This document shows positions 27,923-36,267 of a stretch of 38,533 bases of DNA, piece after piece. The notes under the pieces were generated by a model. The model was not told where the DNA came from, ran no database searches, and was given only the letters and a program-made list of their open reading frames with translations. The translations under genes were made by a program, and so were the position numbers. The stretch comes from an uncultured Eubacteriales bacterium (GTDB lineage Bacteria > Bacillota > Clostridia > Peptostreptococcales > Anaerovoracaceae), in NCBI GenBank assembly GCA_900315125.1, contig OMXT01000034.1, positions 1 through 38,533 of the forward strand, given 5' to 3'. The stretch's first letter is position 1, and every line of letters starts with the position of its first letter.

Positions 27923-29698
27923 TCAGACGTTATACTTCTCTATCATTCGATACATCGTGCGGCGGGACACTCCCAGCAGCTTCGCCGCCTCCGTCTTGCT
28001 TCCCCCCGCCTGGCGGATGGCCTCCCGGATCAGATCCGCGTAATCGCTGTCAATTTTCTTCTTTAGGACAGCCAGCGGATCCTGACCGGGACTTTTTTCT
28101 TCTTTCTCCGCCGGGGCCGTCTGCTTCAGCGAGTATCCCCTTGCTGAGATGGCAGCCCGCACATCTTCCGGCGTTACAGTTTCCCCTTTACTCAAAAGCG
28201 ATATCCTGTAAACTGTATTGCGCAGTTCCCGGACATTGCCCGGCCAGCTGTATTCACACAGCGCTTCTTCTGCTGCCTGTGACAGCCGCTTTGGCTTGCC
28301 GTTTTCCATCGACGCCGCCTGACCGAGGAAATTCTCTGTCAGCCGGATGATATCCTTTCCCCGATCTCTCAGGGGAGGGATCTGCAGCCGAAGTACCTGG
28401 AGCCGGTAATAGAGATCCTCCCGGAAGAATCCTTCTTCTATCATTTTCTCCAGATTCCTGTTTGTGGCAGCGATCACCCGGACGTCCACCGGTGTTTCCT
28501 TATTGCTGCCGATGCGCATGACCTTTCTTGTTTCCAGTACCCGGAGCAGCTTCGCCTGAAAGTGGATAGGCAGTTCGCCGATCTCGTCCAGGAAGATCGT
28601 TCCGCCGTCCGCCAGTTCAAACTTGCCGATCTGTCCGGACCGTGACGCGCCGGTAAAGGCGCCTCCCACGTATCCGAACAGTTCACTTTCTATGAGGTTC
28701 TCCGGAAGACTAGCGCAATTTATTGCCACAAAGGGCCCGTTGCGACGGCCACTTTCGTTATGGACCGCCTGAGCGAACAGTTCCTTTCCGGCTCCGCTTT
28801 CACCGACAATGAGAAGATTATAGGGGCTTGCGGCGAATTCCATGGCCGCGTCTTTCGCCGCCTTCATCACAGGGCTCTCTCCGACGATGGAATCAAAGGT
28901 ATATTCCGCCCGCAGGCCCATGATCTTTTTCGTTTTATTGAGGTCCAGATGGTGGGTATATGCCACCTCCACCATGCCCTCTACCTTTCCGGCGCTGTCT
29001 TTTACCGGATACATGTTGTTTGACACGAGATGGGCGAAATTCGGTGAGTCCTCCGCCTCCACGTTGACTTCCCAGTCCAGGATCTTCCGTCCGTTCTTCA
29101 GAACGTCCATCATTTTCAGCTTGTCTGTCCCGGTTGCGTTGGCTTTGATCCGGATCCCTGCCTGTTTGGTAATATTCAGGATATGTTTTCCCACCGCTTC
29201 TTCTCTGCTGGCAATGTGCATGCTGTCGCAGTAGCTTTTGTTCGCGTAGAGCAGAAATGCCTCACTGTCATAGACGCAGATGGGATTGTCCACATGATCA
29301 AACCAGTCCAGAATATGGTCCGCCCTGCCTTTGTTCCTGACGCAGACAGAAAACAGTGACGCAAGGCGCGATGCCATGGATTGCAGCTCCTCACCCGGCG
29401 CATCGGCTGCCACAAGAAAATCCGGTCCTGCTTCCACTGCCGTCAGTTCCTCTATGGCCTTCATTTTTTCCATGTCCAGGTAATATCCCGTGACAGGACG
29501 GGTAAACCGGGCAATCGCTGTATCGATCAGGAAGCCCCGGACCGTCAGCAGCATGATGATGTTGTGATCCTCCGCAGGCTCCTTTACCAGCAGCCGGAAA
29601 AGGTCGCGCATCAGGGCATTCTCTCCCGTCACCTGTCTCCACGTATTATTTCCGTCGTCTGTTACCAGACTCCTGATCTTCGCTTCAAGATTCTCCAT
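27923..29698 (-). CDS. Sigma-54-dependent transcriptional activator with PAS domain
   Basis: The 591-residue protein has an N-terminal variable region, a PAS sensor (about residues 125-240, FDHVDNPICVYDSEAFLLYA), an AAA+ domain with Walker A GESGAGKE (Lys305) and the sigma-54 loop GAFTGA (346-351), and a Fis-type helix-turn-helix at the C-terminus (GGSKTEAAKLLGVSRRTMYR). The start at 29698 has AAAGGA upstream; an ATG at 29713 would give a 4-base overlap with the AraC gene but has no clear ribosome site. It follows the AraC gene in one unit, divergent from the GRE operon, and probably activates it or the second GRE. No clear -24/-12 box was found nearby. Confidence 0.93.
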   Translation of the reverse strand: MENLEAKIRSLVTDDGNNTWRQVTGENALMRDLFRLLVKEPAEDHNIIMLLTVRGFLIDTAIARFTRPVTGYYLDMEKMKAIEELTAVEAGPDFLVAADAPGEELQSMASRLASLFSVCVRNKGRADHILDWFDHVDNPICVYDSEAFLLYANKSYCDSMHIASREEAVGKHILNITKQAGIRIKANATGTDKLKMMDVLKNGRKILDWEVNVEAEDSPNFAHLVSNNMYPVKDSAGKVEGMVEVAYTHHLDLNKTKKIMGLRAEYTFDSIVGESPVMKAAKDAAMEFAASPYNLLIVGESGAGKELFAQAVHNESGRRNGPFVAINCASLPENLIESELFGYVGGAFTGASRSGQIGKFELADGGTIFLDEIGELPIHFQAKLLRVLETRKVMRIGSNKETPVDVRVIAATNRNLEKMIEEGFFREDLYYRLQVLRLQIPPLRDRGKDIIRLTENFLGQAASMENGKPKRLSQAAEEALCEYSWPGNVRELRNTVYRISLLSKGETVTPEDVRAAISARGYSLKQTAPAEKEEKSPGQDPLAVLKKKIDSDYADLIREAIRQAGGSKTEAAKLLGVSRRTMYRMIEKYNV

Positions 29699-29709
29699 GT
29701 CATGTCCTT

Positions 29710-30606
29710 TCATGCCCGCTTCTGGTTCTCCGGCCCGATGTAGTAGTAAATGCCGTCCTTATCCGCCTGAGAAGCAAACTTCCCCGGCGTGACGCCCACT
29801 GCATGGTGGAATGTCCGGATGAAATGGCTCAGATCGTTAAATCCGGAGCCGTAACACGCATCCGTTACGGAGGAACCGCCTGCCAGAAGCATCTTGGCCT
29901 CAGCGATCCTCCTCGTTACAATATAGCGGTTGACCGTCGTTCCTGTCTGGTCCCGGAAGACCTTGCACAGGTGATTCTTGCTCAGCCCGGCCTGCTCAGC
30001 CAGCCTGTCCAGGCTGAGATCCTCGGAGATATGGCCTGTGATGTATTCCATCAGCTGCCCGATCAGATCCATATTCCCTGATCCGCCTTCTTCCCGCTGT
30101 ACATCCTCTGAATCATGATATGCCCCCGCAATCAGTGTGAGCATCTCAATATAGAGGACTCTTCTCAGCACATCGCTGCCGTAACTGGCCTTCTCCGCCT
30201 GCTCATAGGCGCTGCAGAGACCGGTCAGCTCGGAAAACTGCTCCCGGCTCAGGGGCACCCGGTTGGAAAAATGTTCCGGTCTCTTATACACATAGTGGAG
30301 CAAATCCGTCTTCTCCGTGCAGAAGGGAAGAACGAAGGACGGCTTGAACTCCCAGACATAGCGCTCGTACCGTTCCCCTTCCCGGGCAATGACCCGGTGT
30401 GCTTCCAGCGTATTGTTCACAAACAAGTCTCCCGGGCGGATATTATAGATCCGGTCATCGATGATAAAGTCCCGTCCGCCGGAAATGCTCAGATATACTT
30501 CTATAAAATTATGACAGTGGAACCCCATGCTGAAGTCCTGATCGTCTATCAGATGATGCAGGCTGTATTCCTGCCGGGATTCTTCTCTTTCTACAATTCT
30601 GCTCAT
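29710..30606 (-). CDS. AraC-family transcriptional regulator
   Basis: The 298-residue protein has an N-terminal cupin-like effector domain (residues 15-90, FSMGFHCHNFIEVYLSISGG and IYNIRPGDLFVNN) and a C-terminal pair of helix-turn-helix motifs (residues 188-285, LDRLAEQAGLSKNHLCKVFR and YGSGFNDLSHFIRTF). It is divergent from the GRE gene across 197 bases of AT-rich DNA and co-transcribed with the sigma-54 activator. Two regulators in tandem suggest that the GRE operon answers to two signals. The ribosome site AAAGG is rather distant from the ATG. Confidence 0.92.
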   Translation of the reverse strand: MSRIVEREESRQEYSLHHLIDDQDFSMGFHCHNFIEVYLSISGGRDFIIDDRIYNIRPGDLFVNNTLEAHRVIAREGERYERYVWEFKPSFVLPFCTEKTDLLHYVYKRPEHFSNRVPLSREQFSELTGLCSAYEQAEKASYGSDVLRRVLYIEMLTLIAGAYHDSEDVQREEGGSGNMDLIGQLMEYITGHISEDLSLDRLAEQAGLSKNHLCKVFRDQTGTTVNRYIVTRRIAEAKMLLAGGSSVTDACYGSGFNDLSHFIRTFHHAVGVTPGKFASQADKDGIYYYIGPENQKRA

Positions 30607-30803
30607 GGTTTTTGTAAACCTTTCTGCATTTTTCTCTATTATATCGTAAGATATGCATATTTTAAAGAAATATAGAACAAGTTTTGGCTTTGTTCCGATG
30701 ATATATTATTAACAACCGATAATACAGAGAAGATTTAGACAATTCAGCAGACAATTCCCCAAAATATTATCCACGTTTTATTTCAGAATCAAAGGAGGAT
30801 ACT

Positions 30804-33191
30804 ATGATATCTGAGAGAGTTAAGTACCTGAAAGACAAGCAGAGAAATACAACGCCCACATTCAGCGCGGAACGCGCCCGTCTTGCCACAGAGGCTTACC
30901 AGATCTACGGCGGCGAGCCAAACGTGCTGCTGAAGGCCAAGATGCTTTATCATATCGTCGACAACATGACCATGTATCTGGACAAGGGCGACCTGATCGC
31001 CGGAAATTATACCGACCGTCCCAGATGCGCGCCCATCTTCCCGGAATTCGCTTCCAAGTGGATCGAAGATGAGATTGATACCTTCACCACCCGCACCCTG
31101 GACCGTATGACGGCCACGGACGAAATGAAACAGGAAGTCCTGGACATCCTGAAGTACTGGGAGGGCAAATCCTTCGACCAGGTAACGGCGGGCGCATGCA
31201 GCCAGGAAGCCCTGGACGCTATGAACTCCGGCATCCTTTCCATCGGCGGCATGGAAACAAGCACCGGCCACGTACTGCCGAACTACAACAGACTGTTCGA
31301 CGGCGGCCTTGCCCGGGTGATCAGCGAATGCCAGGAAAACATCGATAATCAGAAGGTCGCCTGCAGAGAAGACCAGGAAAAGGTGGACTTCTGGAACGCT
31401 GTCATCATTGCCTGCAAGGCGGCGATCCGCTACGCGAACCGCACGGCGGAGCTGATGGATCAGCTGGCTGCCGAGGAGCAGGACGCAGCGTGGAAGGCAG
31501 AGCTCATCCAGATGGCTGCAAACTGCAGACAAGTGCCGGAGCACAGCCCCGAGACATTCTGGCAGGCCATCCAGTTCGCATGGATCATCCACATCGTCCT
31601 CTGGATCGAGAGCAACGGCCATTCCAACTCCTTCTCGTCCTTCGACCGGTCCATCAACCCCTATTATGTGGCAGATCTGAAAGCCGGCAGAGTGACAGAA
31701 CGCCAGGCGCTGGATATCCTGGAATGCTTCTTTATCAAGCTGACAGATATCCTCAAACTCCGCCCCGCATTTTTCAGCGAGAGCTGGGCAGGCTATCCCG
31801 TATGGCAGAACATGACCATCGGCGGCGTAGGCAACGACGGAAGAGACGGATGCAATGAATCCACCATGCTCCTCCTGAAGGCAAATGAAGAAGTACAGAC
31901 ATCCCAGCCCACCATGTCCCTGCGCTATCACAGACATATGTCAAAAGAGGTATTCGACCAGGCGATCCACATGATCCAGAACGGACTGGCCACCCCCTCC
32001 TTCTTCAACGATCATCTGTGCATTCCTCTGATCCTGAGCAAGTGCGACGGGATCAACATCGAGGACGCCCGCAACTACGGCATGCTGGGCTGCGTACAGC
32101 CTGTACCCGGCGGAAAGACAGACGGCCGCGCCCAGGTAGGAACAGTCAACCTGCTGAAATGCGTGGAGTTCGCCATGCACGACGGATTCGACCCCCAGAC
32201 CGGAAAGCAGACCGGACCCCATACCGGGAAGTTTGAGGACTTCCAGTCCTACGATGAGTTCTTCCAGGCATTCCTGAAGCAGGTGGACTTTTCTTTCGAC
32301 CTGATGATCAATGCCTACAACTCCGTTACGGCGATCCACGCCGTTCGTCAGAATATGCCCTTTGCATCCATGACCATAGACGGCTGCATAGAAAAGGCCA
32401 AGTCCCTGCAGCAGGGCGGCGCCAAATATAACTACTCCGGAACGCTGGCAGACGGCCTTGCCAACGCTATGGACTCGCTGATCGCCGTGAAGATGATGGT
32501 CTTCGATGAGAAAGAGCTGACCGCCAAAGAACTTTTGGATGCCTGCGACCAGGACTTCCCCGATGAGGTCCTCCGCCAGAAGCTGCTGAACCGGGTTCCC
32601 AAATACGGCAATGACGATGACCGTGTCGACATGATTGGCAACCAGATCCTGCGCCATATTAATAAGTTCCTGGAGGGATATAAAGACAGCCGGGGCGCCC
32701 GCTTCACCTTCGACATCGAGTCCCAGTCCTACAACATTGTACAGGGACGCTGCGTCGGCGCTACGCCTGACGGCCGCAAAGCGGGACAGTCTCTGGGCGA
32801 CAACGTATCTCCTGTCATGGGCCGCGATGTGAACGGACCAACAGCGACCGTATTGTCTGTTTCCAAGATCGACCAGTTCAATACGACGGACGGCGCGCTG
32901 TACAACCTGCGCTTTGACCCCCGTTCCATTTCCGGAGAGAAGGGAAAGAACGTTCTGGGCGGCGTGGTAAAAACTTACTTTGACCATTACGACGAACACA
33001 TCCAGATCAATGTGGTATCAGACAGGACGCTGCGGGAAGCACAGAAGAAGCCGGAGGACTATAAGAATCTCCTTGTCCGTGTCGCCGGATATCTGGCTTA
33101 CTTCACAGAGCTGGATTCCAACGTTCAGGAGAACATCATTTCCAGAACCGTGCATACGGCAGACGGCGGCGGATGCGGCTGCGGCTGCTGA
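30804..33191 (+). CDS. Glycyl radical enzyme with an altered catalytic motif (GCVQP)
   Basis: The 795-residue PFL-superfamily protein is preceded by AAAGGAGG. The glycyl radical loop is RVAGYLAYF with Gly762, and the thiyl Cys is C430. The normal dehydratase/eliminase motif is GCVEP, with Glu as general base; here it is GCVQP, with Gln432 (codon CAG). H156 in GHVLPNYNRL matches the conserved active-site His of the glycerol and hydroxyproline dehydratases. The Cys-to-Gly spacing (332) is normal. The C-terminus ends in GGGCGCGC, an unusual Cys-rich tail. The adjacent gene encodes its activase. Pyruvate formate-lyase is excluded because it has a Cys-Cys pair. The reaction is unknown; the Gln suggests chemistry that does not use the usual Glu base. 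Confidence 0.92.
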   Translation: MISERVKYLKDKQRNTTPTFSAERARLATEAYQIYGGEPNVLLKAKMLYHIVDNMTMYLDKGDLIAGNYTDRPRCAPIFPEFASKWIEDEIDTFTTRTLDRMTATDEMKQEVLDILKYWEGKSFDQVTAGACSQEALDAMNSGILSIGGMETSTGHVLPNYNRLFDGGLARVISECQENIDNQKVACREDQEKVDFWNAVIIACKAAIRYANRTAELMDQLAAEEQDAAWKAELIQMAANCRQVPEHSPETFWQAIQFAWIIHIVLWIESNGHSNSFSSFDRSINPYYVADLKAGRVTERQALDILECFFIKLTDILKLRPAFFSESWAGYPVWQNMTIGGVGNDGRDGCNESTMLLLKANEEVQTSQPTMSLRYHRHMSKEVFDQAIHMIQNGLATPSFFNDHLCIPLILSKCDGINIEDARNYGMLGCVQPVPGGKTDGRAQVGTVNLLKCVEFAMHDGFDPQTGKQTGPHTGKFEDFQSYDEFFQAFLKQVDFSFDLMINAYNSVTAIHAVRQNMPFASMTIDGCIEKAKSLQQGGAKYNYSGTLADGLANAMDSLIAVKMMVFDEKELTAKELLDACDQDFPDEVLRQKLLNRVPKYGNDDDRVDMIGNQILRHINKFLEGYKDSRGARFTFDIESQSYNIVQGRCVGATPDGRKAGQSLGDNVSPVMGRDVNGPTATVLSVSKIDQFNTTDGALYNLRFDPRSISGEKGKNVLGGVVKTYFDHYDEHIQINVVSDRTLREAQKKPEDYKNLLVRVAGYLAYFTELDSNVQENIISRTVHTADGGGCGCGC

Positions 33192-33238
33192 CCAGACTGT
33201 CTCGCAAAAGACGCGCGTATTTCATTAAAATAAACCAG

Positions 33239-33270
33239 CAGGGGAAATATCGGATCCGATGTTTCCCCTG
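33239..33270. other. Long hairpin between the GRE and activase genes
   Basis: A 15-bp stem (CAGGGGAAATATCGG against CCGATGTTTCCCCTG, one G-T pair) has a loop of only two bases, so the tip will open. There is no T-run after it. It probably reduces read-through or protects the upstream mRNA, so that the catalytic activase is made in smaller amounts than the GRE. Confidence 0.6.
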
Positions 33271-33302
33271 TGCCGTACATACACCAGAAAGGAACCATTA
33301 CA

Positions 33303-34223
33303 ATGGCTGAGAAACAAGGTATGCTGGGCGGTATCCAGAGATTTTCAACAGAAGACGGACCGGGGATCCGGACGACGCTGTTCTTTAAGGGCTGCCCGCT
33401 GAACTGCAAATGGTGCCACAACCCGGAGCTCATCAGCACCCGCCTGGAGATCCTTTATTCCGTGAACAAATGCATCCGCTGCGGCTCCTGCATCAAGTCC
33501 TGTCCTCAGCACGCCATCCGCTTCACCGGCGAGCAGATCGAGATCGACCGCAGCCGCTGCGTCCACTGCGGAACCTGCGCAGAGAACTGCTATACCGACG
33601 CTCTCCGCACTGCCGGCGAGTACCGCAGCGACGAAGAGCTGATGGACCTGCTGTCCCGTGACCGGAATTTCTATGAAGAAACCGGCGGCGGCGTTACCCT
33701 GTCCGGGGGCGAAGTCACATCCCAGACATCCTACGCGTTCGAGATTCTCCAGGGCTGCCGGGCTCAGGGGCTGGATGTGGCCATAGACACCTGCGGCTAC
33801 ACACCTTATGAGAATCTGGAGAAGCTCTGCGCAGACGCTCAGGTCATCCTCTATGATATAAAGTGTATTGATTCTGACCGCCACAAAGCGCTGACCGGCG
33901 TGGGCAACGAGCGCATCATCGACAACCTGCGCCGCCTCGCTGCCGATCCCCTGCTGCACGAGAAGATCATCATCCGCATGCCCCTGGTCCATCCCCTAAA
34001 CGATTCCCTGGAAGAGATGCAGCAATGCTGCGATCTCTATAATGAGCTGGGGCTTAAGAAGGTCAACGGCATCCCCTATCATACCCTGGGCACATCCAAG
34101 ACCCGGAGCATGGGACAGATTCCAGAAGAATACGAAACGCCTTCCGATGAACATCTGGACGCGATCCAGGCCCTGTTCCAGAAGAACGGCATTCCCTTTA
34201 CCATTATGGGAAAGGACGACTGA
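33303..34223 (+). CDS. Glycyl radical enzyme activase (radical SAM)
   Basis: The 306-residue protein starts at ATG 33303 with AGAAAGGAACC upstream; a frame extending to 33270 runs into the hairpin. The radical SAM cluster motif is C-x3-C-x2-C (CPLNCKWCH) near residue 30, preceded by STEDGPGIRTTLFFKG, the GRE-activase signature. Two extra 4Fe-4S motifs follow (CIRCGSCIKSCP and CVHCGTCAENC), as in activases of dehydratase-type GREs but not PFL activase. It abstracts H from Gly762 of the adjacent GRE to set the radical. It may also serve the second GRE at 36367-38533, because no other activase lies in the window. Confidence 0.94.
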   Translation: MAEKQGMLGGIQRFSTEDGPGIRTTLFFKGCPLNCKWCHNPELISTRLEILYSVNKCIRCGSCIKSCPQHAIRFTGEQIEIDRSRCVHCGTCAENCYTDALRTAGEYRSDEELMDLLSRDRNFYEETGGGVTLSGGEVTSQTSYAFEILQGCRAQGLDVAIDTCGYTPYENLEKLCADAQVILYDIKCIDSDRHKALTGVGNERIIDNLRRLAADPLLHEKIIIRMPLVHPLNDSLEEMQQCCDLYNELGLKKVNGIPYHTLGTSKTRSMGQIPEEYETPSDEHLDAIQALFQKNGIPFTIMGKDD

Positions 34224-34240
34224 GTTCTTTCGAAATACTG

Positions 34241-34266
34241 AAATCCGCTGCAGCTCCAGCGGATTT
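34241..34266 (+). terminator. Intrinsic terminator after the GRE-activase operon
   Basis: AAATCCGCTG and CAGCGGATTT form a perfect 10-bp stem with a 6-base loop, followed by TCGTCTTTC. It lies 17 bases beyond the activase stop, so the two following genes probably have their own promoter, with some read-through possible. Confidence 0.75.
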
Positions 34267-34288
34267 TCGTCTTTCATCCAGGCAGATG

Positions 34289-34297
34289 TGATATACT
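34289..34297 (+). promoter_or_regulatory. Promoter element of the DUF4037-DUF4125 pair
   Basis: TGATATACT is an extended -10 element, 30 bases before the start codon, after the terminator at 34241-34266. The -35 is poor. Confidence 0.4.
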
Positions 34298-34326
34298 ACA
34301 GTAAACGCAAAAAGGAGGAAATAACC

Positions 34327-35280
34327 TTGTCAGATACAATAGAAAGATGCCGCCGCTTCTACGAAGAAAAAGGCGCGCCTATGATACACCAGAAGTTTCC
34401 GGAATATGAATCCCGCATCGCCGTAGGCGTCTGCGGCGAAGGCTCCGACTGCTTCGGCTATGACGACGGAATATCTCAGGATCACGATTTCGGCATCGGC
34501 TTCGCCATGTGGCTCACCGATGAGGATTACCAGGTGATCGGACCTGCTCTGCAGAACGCCTACCGGGAGCTTATCGGCCCCGCTGCTGCGTCACGGCTGG
34601 ACTTCCGCCGGGGCGTCACCACGATCCGGGAGTATTATAAGCGCATCCTGGGCGTGGACATGAATCCCCTGCGTCCGGGCATGACCGCAAGCCAGTGGTT
34701 CACCATCGACGAATCCAAACTGGCCTGCGCCGTCAACGGCCAGGTCTTCCGGGACGACCTGGGCCTCTTTACCCGGGTCCGCACCGAGCTGAACTATTAT
34801 TATCCCGACCGGATCTGGCGCATGCGCCTCGTCAACGGGCTCCACGACTTCAGCCAGTACGGTCAGGCGAACTACGGCCGCTGCATGGGCCGGGGCGACG
34901 CTGTGGCCGCGGAACTCTGCCGCTCAAAAGGCATAGAGGCAGCCATGGCTCTCGCGTTTCTCGTAAACAAAGTCTATGCGCCCTATTACAAATGGACTTA
35001 CCGTGCCCTCCGCGATCTCCCGGGCTGCGAAAAGCTCGCTGATATCCTGGAGAAGCTCGCCCTTACACCATCCCAGCAGGGTGCATGGACGAACTATACT
35101 TACGATTCCACCCGGACCAATCCGTCGGATGAGATCGAGCGGCTCTTTGAGGCAGCTGCCCGGGAACTGATGGAAATGCTCTATTCTGCGGGACTGATCG
35201 CGGAGAAGGTCACGTTCCTGGAATACCACTGCGGTTACGTGTCCGCCCATATGGATCAGCCCATCATACCGCGGAACTGA
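34327..35280 (+). CDS. DUF4037-family protein, nucleotidyltransferase-like
   Basis: The 317-residue protein begins with TTG at 34327, chosen because AAAGGAGG lies about 8 bases upstream; no ATG is suitably placed. Residues 39-54 (GSDCFGYDDGISQDHD) form a GS-x-D-x-D-like signature resembling the metal-binding part of nucleotidyltransferase folds, which defines this family as I know it. The remainder is helical. It lies 28 bases before a DUF4125 gene; the two families often occur together or fused in Firmicutes. Biochemical function is unknown. Confidence 0.75.
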   Translation: MSDTIERCRRFYEEKGAPMIHQKFPEYESRIAVGVCGEGSDCFGYDDGISQDHDFGIGFAMWLTDEDYQVIGPALQNAYRELIGPAAASRLDFRRGVTTIREYYKRILGVDMNPLRPGMTASQWFTIDESKLACAVNGQVFRDDLGLFTRVRTELNYYYPDRIWRMRLVNGLHDFSQYGQANYGRCMGRGDAVAAELCRSKGIEAAMALAFLVNKVYAPYYKWTYRALRDLPGCEKLADILEKLALTPSQQGAWTNYTYDSTRTNPSDEIERLFEAAARELMEMLYSAGLIAEKVTFLEYHCGYVSAHMDQPIIPRN

Positions 35281-35307
35281 CGTTTAACGACCAAGAGAGG
35301 CTTTGTT

Positions 35308-35931
35308 ATGAAAACGGATAATGCAGCACTGATGGATGAGATCATCGCCCGGGAATGGGAGATGTTTCAGAATGTAAACAACGTGGGCGGCCGGGCCAGC
35401 TGCCAGGATCAGCCGGAGACATTCCGCATCATGCGCTCCTCCCAGTTTATGAACTGGCCCCGGGAGCTGCTCCGAAGTTATCTCGATGACCTGAAGCATG
35501 CAGAGAACATGGGCTGGAACATGATCACGGAGAAATACGGCAGGATGATGGAACATACCCACCCGGAAGAATATGCGCGAATAAAGGAATATCTTCCGGA
35601 GCGCAGCGCCGAGCGGCTTTCGGCCCAGGAAGAAGTCATCGCCCAGGAAGTAGCCTGGGACGAGGCCTTTACAGCCGCCCATCCGAAATACGCCGGTCGG
35701 GGACGGTATGTCCACTCCTCGGAGGACAGCCCTTACGATACGTCTTCCGAGACCTATCTCCGGGGCGAAATGACCACCTGGTCCGACGATACCTTCGTCC
35801 TGTACCGGAAATGGATCCGCTCCCTGGCCGCGGAAGGAAAGAACCTGGCGGCGATGACCGCGGATAATCTGGTCAGGCAATACGGGTACGCTTCTGTTGA
35901 GGATGCGGAAAGCAATATGCGGCAGGATTAA
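35308..35931 (+). CDS. DUF4125-family protein
   Basis: The 207-residue soluble, acidic protein is rich in Glu, Arg and Trp. Signatures EIIAREWEMFQNVNNVGGRA and MRSSQFMNWPREL are typical of DUF4125. AGAGAGG precedes the ATG. It follows the DUF4037 gene. Its last codons overlap the end of the convergent higA-type gene by 4 bases, inside a perfect hairpin. The role is unknown; a partnership with DUF4037 is likely from co-occurrence. Confidence 0.78.
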   Translation: MKTDNAALMDEIIAREWEMFQNVNNVGGRASCQDQPETFRIMRSSQFMNWPRELLRSYLDDLKHAENMGWNMITEKYGRMMEHTHPEEYARIKEYLPERSAERLSAQEEVIAQEVAWDEAFTAAHPKYAGRGRYVHSSEDSPYDTSSETYLRGEMTTWSDDTFVLYRKWIRSLAAEGKNLAAMTADNLVRQYGYASVEDAESNMRQD

Positions 35932-35948
35932 ACTGCCGCATATTGCTT
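35910..35948. terminator. Overlapping-stop hairpin of two convergent genes
   Basis: A perfect 15-bp stem (AAGCAATATGCGGCA and TGCCGCATATTGCTT) has a 9-base loop that contains the stop codons of the DUF4125 gene and of the higA-type gene. It encodes the C-termini of both proteins. Plus-strand tail is GATTTTATT. It probably ends both transcripts. Confidence 0.65.
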
Positions 35949-36245
35949 GATTTTATTCAGTTCTTCCGATTCTTTCCCTTCAATCTCCTCAAGATCATAT
36001 GCTGCCTGAAGATTCATCCAGAATCTGGCTGTTGTGCCGAAATACCGCGACAGACGCAGCGCTGTGTCTGCCGTGATGCTGCGGCGCCCCTTAATGATTT
36101 GAGAGATCCTGGTTTGAGGCATACCTGTTTCTTTCGCCAGGCGATATGCAGTGATTCCCATGGGAACCATAAATTCCTGCTCCAGAATTTCTCCGGGATG
36201 GATATTCGCCAGTCGATCATTTGTGGTAGTTAACAACGCTGACAT
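35928..36245 (-). CDS. higA: HigA-type antitoxin, apparently without a partner
   Basis: The 105-residue protein starts at ATG 36245, set by AAGGAGGTG (an in-frame start 51 bases earlier lies before the ribosome site). The N-terminus has the HigA signature HPGEILEQEFMVPMGITAY, then a helix-turn-helix (YRLAKETGMPQTRISQIIKG) and TADTALRLSRYFGTTARFWM, diagnostic of the HigA/VapI addiction-module family. The usual toxin HigB, encoded just before higA, is missing: the upstream gap to the GRE gene is about 120 bases with no frame. It may therefore act as a solitary repressor. The 3' end overlaps the DUF4125 gene. Confidence 0.9.
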   Translation of the reverse strand: MSALLTTTNDRLANIHPGEILEQEFMVPMGITAYRLAKETGMPQTRISQIIKGRRSITADTALRLSRYFGTTARFWMNLQAAYDLEEIEGKESEELNKIKQYAAV

Positions 36246-36267
36246 CTTTGGCACCTCCTTCTTCCCA

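Noticed and set aside
30789-31937. Minus-strand frame of 382 codons opposite the first GRE
   Set aside because: Antisense shadow; the plus strand encodes a conserved GRE with an ideal ribosome site.
33189-33191. TGA at the end of the Cys-rich GRE tail as a selenocysteine codon
   Set aside because: The frame after TGA continues for only 13 codons without conserved character, and no SECIS-like hairpin lies immediately downstream within that short frame.
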